Source of the DNA: a virus
Reading direction: 5' to 3' (one strand)
Virus record (IMG/VR): IMGVR_UViG_3300042566_002057
Coordinates: 62,001 to 126,000 of that record
Length of the DNA: 64,000 nucleotides
Part shown: piece by piece, positions 9,068-17,852 of the stretch
Layout: each line of letters begins with the position of its first letter
How positions within the stretch are numbered: the stretch's first letter is position 1
Position numbers and translations under genes: made by a program
Notes under the pieces: model-generated
Databases searched by the model: none
Told to the model about the DNA's origin: nothing
Seen by the model: the letters and a program-made list of their open reading frames with translations, nothing else

Positions 9068-10036
9068 TTATAAATCTGAGAAGAAATCATCTTCTTCTTC
9101 AGTTACTGATTTAGTGTTTGAAGACGAAGTTGAACTGAAATTATCATCAAAATCGAAATCATCAGAAGATGGTTTTGACTCTTGTTTCGCTGCGTTGAAC
9201 GAACCAGATGATTTTCCAGTCAAGAAATTTGTGATTTCTGTAATTTTTGACTGTTGTTCTTCAGTAAGAGATTTTGGTGAAAACTCTTCTAAGTGATGCT
9301 CACGGTCTAATAAGAAATCTTTGATTTTACCTTGAACAGATGCTTCAATTTTACCTTCGTTAAGAGGAGCATTCTTGAATGCTTGTTTCTCTTTAAAGTA
9401 GATAGGAAGAGAAGAAGTCTCAGGCTTAAACATACTCATTTTGTAATCAGGGTATGTTTCATCACCAGTTTGGATTTCTTTTACTACAAGTACGAAATCT
9501 TTACCAGCTGCCAAGTCAAAGACATTACAAGGAACACCAGAGATTTCTCCGTTTTTCTCAGCTTGAATTTTATCTTTGATTGTTTTACCATATTGGAAGA
9601 TTAAAATCTTACCAACTAATTCTGGTTGTTGCTCATCTTCAATAACTAAAACATAAGAGTAGTATTTCTTAGAATACTTTAACATCTTAGATTTTTCGAT
9701 TAAGATTGCGTTTTTAGAATTTTGCATTGTGTAGTACAAATCTGTCAAAGGACACTTCTCGTTGAAGTTCTTTGGAGAGTCAAACCATCCGCTTAATTCT
9801 TTTTGATTTTTGATATCAACATAGTGAGTAATTTTCTCAATTGCTGATTGACCAACTTTACCTTCTTGTGTTAAGTTAGGAAGAAATCTTACTACAGATC
9901 TCCATCCTCTTTTTTTGTCCTTACATTTAGAAAGGTCAACTCGATAAATACCGTCGTTGTTTGTTGCTTTTTGTTCATTAAGGAAGTCCATTTTGGTGTC
10001 CAAACTGCCGTTAAATAAGTCATCTAATTCTGCCAT
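9068..10036 (-). CDS. Single-stranded DNA-binding protein, T4 gp32-like
   Basis: This 322-residue protein resembles T4 gp32 (301 residues), the replication and recombination protein that coats single-stranded DNA. The region KDKKRGWRSVVRFLPN followed by HYVDIK and WFDSPKNFNEKCPLTDLYY matches the start of the OB-fold core. The C-terminal 40 residues are strongly acidic (DDFDFDDNFSS... EEEDDFFSDL), as in gp32, where this tail recruits partner proteins. Only one Cys remains in the region where T4 gp32 binds zinc, so the zinc site is probably lost. It has its own terminator downstream. Confidence 0.82.
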   Translation of the reverse strand: MAELDDLFNGSLDTKMDFLNEQKATNNDGIYRVDLSKCKDKKRGWRSVVRFLPNLTQEGKVGQSAIEKITHYVDIKNQKELSGWFDSPKNFNEKCPLTDLYYTMQNSKNAILIEKSKMLKYSKKYYSYVLVIEDEQQPELVGKILIFQYGKTIKDKIQAEKNGEISGVPCNVFDLAAGKDFVLVVKEIQTGDETYPDYKMSMFKPETSSLPIYFKEKQAFKNAPLNEGKIEASVQGKIKDFLLDREHHLEEFSPKSLTEEQQSKITEITNFLTGKSSGSFNAAKQESKPSSDDFDFDDNFSSTSSSNTKSVTEEEDDFFSDL

Positions 10037-10205
10037 AATTGCTTTTTATTTTTTGTTATTCAGGAATTTATCCTGATAATATTTATATCAATGTTAATTG
10101 AAAAAGTTTAGTTATTTTTTAATTAGTTTTTTGTTTTTTACACAGATATATTATTATATTTTACTATAAAAATATGTTTTATTTTGAGATTGTAATTTTG
10201 TAAGA
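10037..10205. other. AT-rich intergenic region
   Basis: These 169 bases separate the LamG-type fibre gene from the gp32-like gene, both on the minus strand. The stretch is very AT-rich with T runs and probably holds the gp32 promoter. I see no open frame or stable hairpin. Confidence 0.4.
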
Positions 10206-11198
10206 TTACAGACCGAATCTTGATTTAGTTAAATTCCAAATAGATTCAATTTCTGAGTTACCTAAAGCTTTGTCATAGATATCAACTGTGGCTAATCTGC
10301 CACCCCAATAATCAGATAAATCCCATCTTTCCATTAATCGTATACCAGCACCTGATGATGTTGGTGTTCCTGTATAATTAGTACTATCAACTAATGTATT
10401 ATTAACGTATAATTTAATAGTTGAACCATCATAAGTTCCAACAATATAATACCAATTATTTGGAGTTAATGAATAACCATCAGTAATTCTCCAACTACCA
10501 TTAAAGAATCCCACACTAAATGGTGCAAGATTTTTACCAAGTGAATAATTTATACCTCCACCAATAAAGGTTTCAGTTACGATACAAGGAGCAGCACCTG
10601 TCTCTGTTCCTGTATAATAATGCCAAACAGCAACTGACCAAGTACCTAAGCTTGGTAAACTTGTTGAACATCTTACAGATTGTGATAACGAGGTATTAAA
10701 GTTAAAATAACCTCCATTACTTGCAGACCAAGTGGGTGAGTTGTATAATACAAATGATTTTGATCCAATAGAATCTATCCAATCACCACTTGTATAATCA
10801 GCAGCATCTAAAGATAAGACAGGTATTGCAATATCACTATAACTTGTCCAGTATCCATTACTTTCTAACCAAGTTTTTGCGTCTATAGCAGAGGTTGCTT
10901 GGTAACCTGATACAACTTTTACTAAATCAATAAACTCATTATCATCAAAATTATCCGTTCTAAAAAAACCAACACTACCTGTATTACCATCATTTGGTGT
11001 TGGTTGGTCTTCTGTTGCAACTGTTGTTGCAATAATATATCCTAAATCCTCATCAGCTCCACTCCACCATTTAACTCCAGAGTAATTTGAATTGTAAGGA
11101 TTAGACGCATCAACTCCAACTAAAAGATCGCCATATCTTTCAGTTCCGCTAGGTGTTCCACCACCTGTATATCTAGCAAAAAGTCTTGTTGTAGCCAT
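10206..11198 (-). CDS. Tail-fibre/adhesin protein with LamG-like (concanavalin A-like) domain
   Basis: This 330-residue protein has a repetitive Gly/Thr-rich N-terminus and a C-terminal LamG-type jelly-roll (about residues 130-330). Typical signs are LPSLGTWSVAVWHYYTG, NNWYYIVGTYDGSTIKLYVNNTLV and the closing LATVDIYDKALGNSEIESIWN, the standard end of LamG domains in phage and Bacteroidota surface proteins. It probably binds a host glycan as part of a fibre. The start codon lies exactly 4 bases after a TTAATATATA box, the late-type arrangement. Confidence 0.75.
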   Translation of the reverse strand: MATTRLFARYTGGGTPSGTERYGDLLVGVDASNPYNSNYSGVKWWSGADEDLGYIIATTVATEDQPTPNDGNTGSVGFFRTDNFDDNEFIDLVKVVSGYQATSAIDAKTWLESNGYWTSYSDIAIPVLSLDAADYTSGDWIDSIGSKSFVLYNSPTWSASNGGYFNFNTSLSQSVRCSTSLPSLGTWSVAVWHYYTGTETGAAPCIVTETFIGGGINYSLGKNLAPFSVGFFNGSWRITDGYSLTPNNWYYIVGTYDGSTIKLYVNNTLVDSTNYTGTPTSSGAGIRLMERWDLSDYWGGRLATVDIYDKALGNSEIESIWNLTKSRFGL

Positions 11199-11202
11199 AA
11201 AC

Positions 11203-11212
11203 TATATATTAA
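11203..11212 (-). promoter_or_regulatory. Late-type TTAATATATA box, 4 bases before the fibre gene
   Basis: On the minus strand the box is followed by GTTT and the start codon at 11198. It resembles the T4 late promoter box TATAAATA, but its position would place the mRNA 5' end at or near the start codon. Confidence 0.6.
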
Positions 11213-11944
11213 TTATAAAAAGTGATGCGTGATGACTTTACTTAGATCGGTTGAAACCATACTAGATTTAAGAACACTATATGATTCATCACTACATTTG
11301 ATAAACTCTACTTCACCTCTTGCCAAAGTAACTACATCACCGTTTTCCTCATCAACATAATCTTCTAACCAAAATCCTAAAAGTGGTCTAAACTCAGTTG
11401 CCTGATAAACTCGTTTTAGAACATCAACAATTTCTGGTAAATCTTTTTTATCAAAATCACCAATTGAAAACATCATTATTGGATAAGCTTTGATTTTACC
11501 ATTTTCAATATTTTCAATAAATAATTCATCTTTTGTTTTATTAGTTAATCCAGATTGTCTTATCTTAGATACTGAATTTTTAACATCATCTAAAAAGATA
11601 TATTCTTTTCTATTATCAAGTATTTTTTTGTTAAGAGGGGTATCTGGATTGCCAAATGTAAGTGATTCAGGATTTAAAAAAAGTTCTTCCCATGTTTGGC
11701 CAAGTAATTCATCTGGTTTTCTAAATTCCCAATTTTCTGGATAACTTGTCATATCATAATATAAGTCAGATTGAATTTGTCTAGTCCACATATAAGGAAA
11801 ATAAAGATATCCTGAGTCAATAAATTCACATTTAGAAATAATATTATCATCTAATAATTCAATTAAAATATCTTTTATATCTTCTGGATTAGCGAATATT
11901 TGGGTATTAGACTCAAATAATTTATATGACTTAAGAAATTTCAT
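11213..11944 (-). CDS. Candidate packaged protein with capsid-targeting-like N-terminus
   Basis: This 243-residue protein begins MKFLKSYKLFES, one of the clearest copies of the window's shared N-terminal motif; a gp21-type cut would fall after the Glu. The rest is acidic with conserved-looking blocks (LGQTWEELF, RPLLGFWLEDYVDEENGDVVTLARGEVEF) and no family I recognise. It is last in a four-gene minus-strand run in which every gene has such a start, abutting the gene upstream. I infer delivery inside the head; the enzymatic role, if any, is unknown. Confidence 0.6.
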   Translation of the reverse strand: MKFLKSYKLFESNTQIFANPEDIKDILIELLDDNIISKCEFIDSGYLYFPYMWTRQIQSDLYYDMTSYPENWEFRKPDELLGQTWEELFLNPESLTFGNPDTPLNKKILDNRKEYIFLDDVKNSVSKIRQSGLTNKTKDELFIENIENGKIKAYPIMMFSIGDFDKKDLPEIVDVLKRVYQATEFRPLLGFWLEDYVDEENGDVVTLARGEVEFIKCSDESYSVLKSSMVSTDLSKVITHHFL

Positions 11945-12922
11945 TTATAAATTGAGTAATATTTTAACAGTGTAGTCATATACTTCATAGTTTTCAGTAT
12001 CAAATCCTCTATTACCTCTTGAAACATCAAATATTACTTCTTCATAATCTAAAGTTGGTAAAATTGTTGGAAGAACTTCATCTAAGTCAGACTCTAGTTT
12101 TAATAAATTCATTTTACCTGTTGTGTGTGAATCGTGATAACCACCTATATTTATAGTGACACACGGTTTATACATTTCTAAAATTTTAGGTATAGAGTAT
12201 TCTTTTAATTCTTTAATATCTCTTTCTGTGATAGTTACACTACGTTTCTCATCACCCTTAAAAGTAGCACCAGCATAAATACCCATTTCTTTGTAATCAT
12301 CTATATTAAAGTTTTGACACTGCCATTTCTTATCAGTAACATAATAACTTTCATCACTTTGTCTTAAAAAGTAGGATGGATAAGAACCAATATTAAGTGT
12401 TGGAAAAACTATATCTTTTATGATACTTATAATAATTCTCATTTTAGTTTTATCATCTGTTTCTTTTACAGAAAGTAAACCGTTATATTTATATTGAGAT
12501 GATTTTTCATAATTCTCTACATCACCATAAGCTATACAACACATTGTATACTTTTGTTTTTCTGAAGGTAGTAAATCATAAACATCATACATTCTATCAT
12601 TAATATATTCAACATCGACTTTATCAATCGAATCAAACATTTTATCAACTAATGTCTCAATCTTATCATACCAACCTTCTCCGATAAAATGGTCAGACCA
12701 TTTTTTTACAGACTGAAAAGTAACTGGTTGTGAACCACCTCTACTCCATTCCCAAGACTTAAGATCTTCGATCCAATCGTGAATTCCATATGAGTTATTT
12801 GACTCAAATATTTGATATTTTTTTAAGTATCTCATTCTATCTCTAATTAGTATCTGGATAACTTCTTCTTTAGTTAAAGTTTTAGAATTCAAACTTTCAT
12901 TTATTCTCTTTAGGTATTTCAT
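11945..12922 (-). CDS. Candidate packaged protein with two tandem capsid-targeting-like motifs
   Basis: This 325-residue protein begins MKYLKRINES and has a second motif, MRYLKKYQIFES, at residues 31-42. The repeat could come from a duplication, a fusion of an upstream short tagged gene, or two alternative starts. The body has no recognised fold; W-rich and Asp-rich stretches and ESYYVTDKKWQCQNFNIDDYKEMGIYAGATFKG look like an ordered globular domain. It overlaps its upstream neighbour by one base and abuts the downstream one. Confidence 0.6.
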   Translation of the reverse strand: MKYLKRINESLNSKTLTKEEVIQILIRDRMRYLKKYQIFESNNSYGIHDWIEDLKSWEWSRGGSQPVTFQSVKKWSDHFIGEGWYDKIETLVDKMFDSIDKVDVEYINDRMYDVYDLLPSEKQKYTMCCIAYGDVENYEKSSQYKYNGLLSVKETDDKTKMRIIISIIKDIVFPTLNIGSYPSYFLRQSDESYYVTDKKWQCQNFNIDDYKEMGIYAGATFKGDEKRSVTITERDIKELKEYSIPKILEMYKPCVTINIGGYHDSHTTGKMNLLKLESDLDEVLPTILPTLDYEEVIFDVSRGNRGFDTENYEVYDYTVKILLNL

Positions 12923-13461
12923 CAGATACTAAATTTAGTTTTTGTACCATCTGGTTTAGAATAAACTATATTAGTCACATTTTTTACTTGATATTTATAA
13001 TCTGATTTAACATATTTTTTACCTGTTCCTTTATTAACATAAGCAATCGTGATGTGTGGCTTATAATCAGGAAACTCATTTGAGTTAGGAAACTCAGATA
13101 ATTTATTGTGTAACTCTAAAAGAGTACCATCTGGTCTTACATTGAATTTAACAACATCATACTTTTCATTCTCAAAGATATCAATACCATCAACTTCAAT
13201 ATTAATATCACTATTGAAATTATCGAATACTGATTTTACCATTTCATCTGTTACTTCTTCATGTAGACCGTAAAGTATAGTAACATGTGGATTTTTTTGT
13301 ATACTGTGAGTAGAGTCACCTTCTTCTTGATAAACATCTTCAGTATCAATTGATGATGTTATTTCATCCCAATTGCTTATTGGAATTTCAACCATTACAC
13401 AACCATACTTATAGCCGTTTATTGATTCATTGATAAACTGTATGTAACTTTTAATTTTCAT
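12922..13461 (-). CDS. 2H phosphoesterase-like protein with capsid-targeting-like N-terminus
   Basis: This 179-residue protein starts MKIKSYIQFINES, the packaging-type motif, followed by a compact domain with two H-x-T motifs: PHVTILYG (His59, Thr61) and PHITIAYV (His136, Thr138). Paired H-x-(T/S) motifs about 75 residues apart define the 2H phosphoesterase superfamily, which opens or hydrolyses 2',3'-cyclic phosphates and cyclic oligonucleotides. The superfamily includes T4 Acb1, which destroys CBASS signal molecules, and RNA cyclic phosphodiesterases. Context suggests delivery with the DNA. Whether the substrate is a cyclic nucleotide signal or RNA ends cannot be read from the sequence. Confidence 0.75.
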   Translation of the reverse strand: MKIKSYIQFINESINGYKYGCVMVEIPISNWDEITSSIDTEDVYQEEGDSTHSIQKNPHVTILYGLHEEVTDEMVKSVFDNFNSDINIEVDGIDIFENEKYDVVKFNVRPDGTLLELHNKLSEFPNSNEFPDYKPHITIAYVNKGTGKKYVKSDYKYQVKNVTNIVYSKPDGTKTKFSI

Positions 13462-13832
13462 TAGAATGGATAATCTTCTTTTTTCTCTTCAGTTGCAAAT
13501 ATTTGTATATTAATAGAAGAAACAAATATTTCTGTTGATAATTTATATTCTGGGTACCTTTCAGACAGTCTATTTAAAGCAACTTCTACTTCTTGTAGTA
13601 AATTACTATTATACTTTGTGTAATTTATAAAGTTAAGTAACTCAGAATTTTTAATCTTAGTGGTTCTTCTTAGAACTCTATCATCAGGTTTTGATTTAAC
13701 TTTTACATTTATAGTAACGTATGTTTGATAGTCACTTATTTCAACTACACCGTTATCTATAAGTTCAGCAAAACAATCGTAAATAAAATCATAGTCTGTT
13801 TTACTTTCATTAATTCTTTTCAGATATTTCAT
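13461..13832 (-). CDS. Small candidate packaged protein, first of a tagged operon
   Basis: This 123-residue protein begins MKYLKRINES, identical over ten residues to the gene two places downstream. The remainder (helix, then beta strands DYQTYVTINVKVK and STEIFVSSINIQIFA) has no family I know. A TTAATATATA box lies 5 bases before the start, making this the likely first gene of the four-gene late run down to 11213. Confidence 0.6.
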   Translation of the reverse strand: MKYLKRINESKTDYDFIYDCFAELIDNGVVEISDYQTYVTINVKVKSKPDDRVLRRTTKIKNSELLNFINYTKYNSNLLQEVEVALNRLSERYPEYKLSTEIFVSSINIQIFATEEKKEDYPF

Positions 13833-13837
13833 AAAGG

Positions 13838-13847
13838 TATATATTAA
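13838..13847 (-). promoter_or_regulatory. Late-type TTAATATATA box heading the tagged operon
   Basis: The box on the minus strand lies 5 bases upstream of the ATG at 13832. It overlaps the region upstream of the divergent early-type promoter at 13850-13880. Confidence 0.6.
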
Positions 13848-13849
13848 AC

Positions 13850-13880
13850 ATTGTCAATTAAAAAAGAGTTTGTATCTTTG
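13850..13880 (+). promoter_or_regulatory. Bacteroidota-type promoter (TTG-N19-TATCTTTG)
   Basis: The -7 box TATCTTTG at 13873-13880 follows a TTG at 13851-13853 with 19 bases between. It would drive the small gene at 13898 with a leader of roughly ten bases, longer than at most other copies in this window. Confidence 0.75.
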
Positions 13881-13897
13881 TAGAAATAAAAAAGAAT

Positions 13898-14089
13898 ATG
13901 GCATCAGAAAAAGAACTTATTAAATTAGAGAAAGAAATACGTAGCAAAATGATTCAGATTAAAAATGGTAAAATCACACCAGCTGAGTCTGGTATTGGTA
14001 AACTTATTAACCTAATGAAAAATTTTGATGAGCCTCTTTTTAGTAAACTAATAGCAGAATATAAAGAGATATTATCACAGTCTAAGTGA
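13898..14089 (+). CDS. Small helical protein of unknown function
   Basis: This 63-residue, Lys/Glu-rich helical protein has its own Bacteroidota-type promoter and stands alone on the plus strand between minus-strand virion genes. That layout is typical of an early accessory gene. I see no motif to assign a function. Confidence 0.6.
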   Translation: MASEKELIKLEKEIRSKMIQIKNGKITPAESGIGKLINLMKNFDEPLFSKLIAEYKEILSQSK

Positions 14090-14151
14090 TTAAACTTTTT
14101 TCTCAGTAAATGCTAAATAAAGTTTATTAGAAGTACCTACTGATTCTTGTC

Positions 14152-15402
14152 CTAAATATTTTCATTATATTGAATATTGAAGCCTAAAACATCATAAAAA
14201 TCAATAAAAATAGGAATTTCGATATCTGGTAGTGTATATAATGGTTGTGGATCATATATATTGTTTAACTCAACAACCACACTTCCATTTGATACGTAAG
14301 TAGATACTACACCTACTTCTACATCAGCTTGTACCTGTGCTTTTGTAAAATTATATCTAGCATCCGCATCATTGCTAAAATTGAATATTACTTTAGCATT
14401 TTCAGTATTACCTTGTTCTATTGTGTAATTAACAAATTCAGTTGCTTGAGGTAGAGCATCAGGTGTATAATCATTTCCATCAAAATCATGAATTACAATT
14501 GTACCATCACCTTGTACTGGTGAGTGATCTATATCATTTATAACTTTAACAAAATGTAATTTATCAAATCTATCATAAAGAAGTTGTATATTGTGATTAT
14601 CATAGAAAGGTATTTCTTTTGTTCTACTTGTTGGAATATGAGAAACATAAGAAATATCAGTTACAATACAATTAATATCAAAGTCTGTGCTTTCTTCAAG
14701 TAATTGTTGACCACTTATTCTGATTGGTTCGTCAATGTGATATCTAGTAGTTCCATCTTTTCTAAGAAATTCTTCAAACATGTCTATTCCCTTATCACCA
14801 TCAGCTAGTATAGTAAGTATAGAAGGTTCAACACTTTTAAGAGCGTATGATGTAAATGTAGTGACACCACCTATATTATTTACACTCTGTACCTTTATAA
14901 GAAATGTATTTGGATCTTCCGTATTTCCCTGACCAATATTAAAATCAATCAAATCATTTATGACATAACCACTACCAGAATTTATAACATTTGCAATATC
15001 AACCGCCAAACCTGAACGATTGAGTAATAATATAGCTTTGAATCCTATTCCTGACCCAGAAGTTGTTGTTGAATATGTAGTATCAAACTTATAACCTGCA
15101 CGACTAAACCTCTCTATACTCCAAGTAGTTACGGCACCTAAAGTTCCACCGCTTTGCTCAGTGTCAACCCCTACTAAATTCACATAAAATGTTGCATTAT
15201 CACCAGTTCCTTTTGATATACCTAGTACCTCGTGTCTTACTTCTGGTAATGTTGTATCAATTCCACCATTAACAATTTCTCTAAATAAAGTACCCTCTGG
15301 CACAGATGCTGTTAGTGCGGTAACCCAGCCACCATAAATATCACCCTCAAGTACTTGAGCAAATCTTGATGTTTCTTTAATATTTCTATAATCTTTTGCC
15401 AT
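14152..15402 (-). CDS. Virion structural protein, paralogue of the gene at 15431
   Basis: This 416-residue protein is started here at the ATG at 15402 (MAKDYRN); a TTG two codons upstream is less likely. It is beta-rich with Gly/Ser/Thr repeats. Residues around 270-340 (IQLLYDRFDKLHFVKVIND, then HDFDGNDYTPDALPQATEFVNY) align with HQILYDRFDRKVYTRIINDD and DFNGVAYIPTELPEPTEFIDF in the next gene, so the two are paralogues in that part. I infer a tail, fibre or head-decoration role. No named family recognised. Confidence 0.6.
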   Translation of the reverse strand: MAKDYRNIKETSRFAQVLEGDIYGGWVTALTASVPEGTLFREIVNGGIDTTLPEVRHEVLGISKGTGDNATFYVNLVGVDTEQSGGTLGAVTTWSIERFSRAGYKFDTTYSTTTSGSGIGFKAILLLNRSGLAVDIANVINSGSGYVINDLIDFNIGQGNTEDPNTFLIKVQSVNNIGGVTTFTSYALKSVEPSILTILADGDKGIDMFEEFLRKDGTTRYHIDEPIRISGQQLLEESTDFDINCIVTDISYVSHIPTSRTKEIPFYDNHNIQLLYDRFDKLHFVKVINDIDHSPVQGDGTIVIHDFDGNDYTPDALPQATEFVNYTIEQGNTENAKVIFNFSNDADARYNFTKAQVQADVEVGVVSTYVSNGSVVVELNNIYDPQPLYTLPDIEIPIFIDFYDVLGFNIQYNENI

Positions 15403-15430
15403 ATTCAAATAATTTTAAGTATTTTCTTTT

Positions 15431-16897
15431 CTAATTTGGTTCTCTTAATGTTGTAAATGCTATGGATGCTTTCTCACCGACTACACCTTCAGAACCCTGC
15501 CATTCAGTAGTAGCACTAAATCCTAAAACTTCTTCAGAACCATCCATTAATTTTGTTATATAACCACCGTTGTAACCTCCATTTGTTGCTCCATCACCAC
15601 TCATCCAATAAATTACGACTATATTGTCTTCTCCGGTCCATTGGTAATTCTCAATCTGAAAGAAAACATATCTCTCACCATTTACGATTTCAACAATACC
15701 AGATCTTCTTTGTGAATTAATATCAAGTATTGATGTATTGAATTGTTCATTTACAATTAAATTATTCTGAATCCAAGTATTTGATATAGTTTCGACATTT
15801 GATGTTATTATAGTGGCTGCTACAACAAAACCTCCATTAAGAACTTCTTGTGTAACATTACCAGCACCTCCTGATGTTAAGTGGAATGGTAGACCAATAC
15901 GAGATATAATCTTGCCTGGTGTAACTCCAAATGATTCGACTTCAGTTTTCTTATAAAGAGCAACATGATAAGATTCATTTAAGAAATAAGGTGAACCAGT
16001 CCATTCTATATAATTTGGATAAGACCAGTTATCACCTGTTCCTCCTGGATTTGGAATTGTTACTTCAACACTATCTTGTATTAAGACTCCGAGTATATCT
16101 GTAAACTCTAAGTTAAACGTATAAGTCACATCATACTCAATTTGGTCAAGTGTAATAACTCTAAGTGATGTTTGATATACTGAACTACTATCAATTCTTA
16201 ATGTAGAATTTTCTGAAAAAGTGGCACTCACAGAAACTATAACACCTGGTGCGTTGTTATAAGTAAATAATAATTCTGTTGAACTTACTCTTTCAAAGTC
16301 AATAAATTCAGTTGGTTCAGGTAATTCAGTTGGTATATAAGCAACTCCATTAAAGTCAACATTTTCTATTGTACCATCATCATTAATTATTCTAGTATAA
16401 ACTTTTCTATCAAATCTATCATATAAAATTTGATGATTGAATGATGAACCATAGTTTCTATCTGGATAAATTGAAGTAACTGTAGCTTGTATATCTTTAC
16501 CCGCATTTTCTTGACTAAATCCTGACATATCAATTATTAAATTCTCACCAATATTATAGTTGTAGTAATTAGTATAAATAAGTTGTGGATTAGATAATTG
16601 TAAATAAGGACTAGCTGATATAAATCTCCAATCTGTATAAAAAACCGAATCATTCACCACATACGAATCATCAGCATTAAACTCTAGGGTAAGAACAGCT
16701 CCTTCTCCATTACCATCACTACTTGAAGCCTGTACTTCTACATATGTAGGATTTTCAGAAATTGTTCCTAAATCATATACAATTTCTTTTGATGGTGCTG
16801 AAGCAGTAACTGTTAATATCTGTCCTCCGTAGGTATAAGCACTTTTAAGAAGTACTGTTCTACTACCTATATTTACTTCTTTGTAATTCTTTGGCAT
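15431..16897 (-). CDS. Virion structural protein, paralogue of the gene at 14152
   Basis: This 488-residue beta-rich protein shares with the following gene the segment LYDRF-D-...-DFxGxxYxPxxLPxxTEF and the later strand pattern ending in FxDxLG. Its last 190 residues (from NWSYPNYIEWTGSPYFLNE) look like a jelly-roll or receptor-binding domain with many Trp and Gly residues. The two genes probably arose by tandem duplication followed by divergence of the outer domains, as is common for fibre or spike proteins. Confidence 0.6.
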   Translation of the reverse strand: MPKNYKEVNIGSRTVLLKSAYTYGGQILTVTASAPSKEIVYDLGTISENPTYVEVQASSSDGNGEGAVLTLEFNADDSYVVNDSVFYTDWRFISASPYLQLSNPQLIYTNYYNYNIGENLIIDMSGFSQENAGKDIQATVTSIYPDRNYGSSFNHQILYDRFDRKVYTRIINDDGTIENVDFNGVAYIPTELPEPTEFIDFERVSSTELLFTYNNAPGVIVSVSATFSENSTLRIDSSSVYQTSLRVITLDQIEYDVTYTFNLEFTDILGVLIQDSVEVTIPNPGGTGDNWSYPNYIEWTGSPYFLNESYHVALYKKTEVESFGVTPGKIISRIGLPFHLTSGGAGNVTQEVLNGGFVVAATIITSNVETISNTWIQNNLIVNEQFNTSILDINSQRRSGIVEIVNGERYVFFQIENYQWTGEDNIVVIYWMSGDGATNGGYNGGYITKLMDGSEEVLGFSATTEWQGSEGVVGEKASIAFTTLREPN

Positions 16898-16933
16898 ATT
16901 CTTATATTGTTTTTTAATTCTATAATCTATATA

Positions 16934-17419
16934 TTATTTTACTAATTCATATTTTTCTACTAACTCTGAGTGAATTAGCTGTGGAATCCTTTTCCACTCT
17001 TTGTACCAAATGTTACATACATAAACATCTTGTCCATTATCTTTAATTATTTCAACAACATCATACTCAGCTGATGGAAAAGGACCAATTGGTTTAGTAG
17101 TAACTTTACCAATTATTGGCATCTTAGTCACATCATCACCACTATAAGAGAGTGATTCAACATATTTAATATCAAAATTTTCATCTGAAATTTCTTCTTC
17201 ATCTTCAATATCAAAGTCAAACCCCATACTAACTAAAGAACTCATAGTTGCGTCAATCATATCTAATTTAGCACCTCTTTCTTTCATATAATTCTCAAAA
17301 AATTCAGGGGTTATTATTTGACCATCAGCTCTCATCCTTTTGAGTTGCGGTAATAAATCATTAGCAATGTCATCTGCCAAGTCAAAATAAGTTTCATTAA
17401 ATTTTCTTAAGTATTTCAT
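16934..17419 (-). CDS. Candidate packaged protein with capsid-targeting-like N-terminus
   Basis: This 161-residue protein begins MKYLRKFNET. The rest is acidic (DFDIEDEEEISDENFDI) with a C-terminal beta domain (EYDVVEIIKDNGQDVYVCNIWYKEW) that resembles a small SH3-like barrel. It is last in a second run of tagged genes, after those at 17422 and 17853. Function unknown. Confidence 0.6.
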   Translation of the reverse strand: MKYLRKFNETYFDLADDIANDLLPQLKRMRADGQIITPEFFENYMKERGAKLDMIDATMSSLVSMGFDFDIEDEEEISDENFDIKYVESLSYSGDDVTKMPIIGKVTTKPIGPFPSAEYDVVEIIKDNGQDVYVCNIWYKEWKRIPQLIHSELVEKYELVK

Positions 17420-17421
17420 AA

Positions 17422-17832
17422 TTATCTAAAAATTTTTGAATTAAATATCTTATCTGATAATAAATAATGAAAAGATTGACTTACTTCTTCTTTACTTAAA
17501 TCAGAATACTCTGTATCTAAAAGAGATTTAATCTTAACATAAAGACCAGATTGTCTATCATTAAGTTTATAACCATTTTCTAAATACTCTTCTTCTGATA
17601 TTATTTCTTCTATTATTTTTTCTAAGAAGTTATTAGGATCAGATATACGACCACTATCAATAACTTGTTGAAGTTCGTCAGATGTAAAGGTTAATTCATT
17701 ACATAAGTCACCTAATTCAGAAAGAATATCTTCATTAGAAAGTTTATCAAGATTGATAATTTTATCAGCCATTTTAATGAATTCTTCAATTCTATCAAAT
17801 GATGCTTCGTTAAATCGTTTTAAGTGTTTCAT
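17422..17832 (-). CDS. Small helical candidate packaged protein
   Basis: This 136-residue protein begins MKHLKRFNEA. The remainder is helical and acidic (LSNEDILSELGDLCNELTFTSDELQQVID) with no known family. It sits in the same run as its tagged neighbours, two bases upstream of the next gene. Confidence 0.6.
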   Translation of the reverse strand: MKHLKRFNEASFDRIEEFIKMADKIINLDKLSNEDILSELGDLCNELTFTSDELQQVIDSGRISDPNNFLEKIIEEIISEEEYLENGYKLNDRQSGLYVKIKSLLDTEYSDLSKEEVSQSFHYLLSDKIFNSKIFR

Positions 17833-17852
17833 TTCTTTTTCTTTGATTTTTA

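Noticed and set aside
8959-9090. Extension of the gene at 7996 back to 9090
   Set aside because: The extra 44 codons cover the gp32 terminator hairpin and read as non-coding; the ATG at 8958 begins a protein-like sequence.
9600-9800. Zinc finger in the gp32-like protein
   Set aside because: T4 gp32 binds zinc with one His and three Cys. Here only one Cys lies in the matching region, so I do not claim the site.
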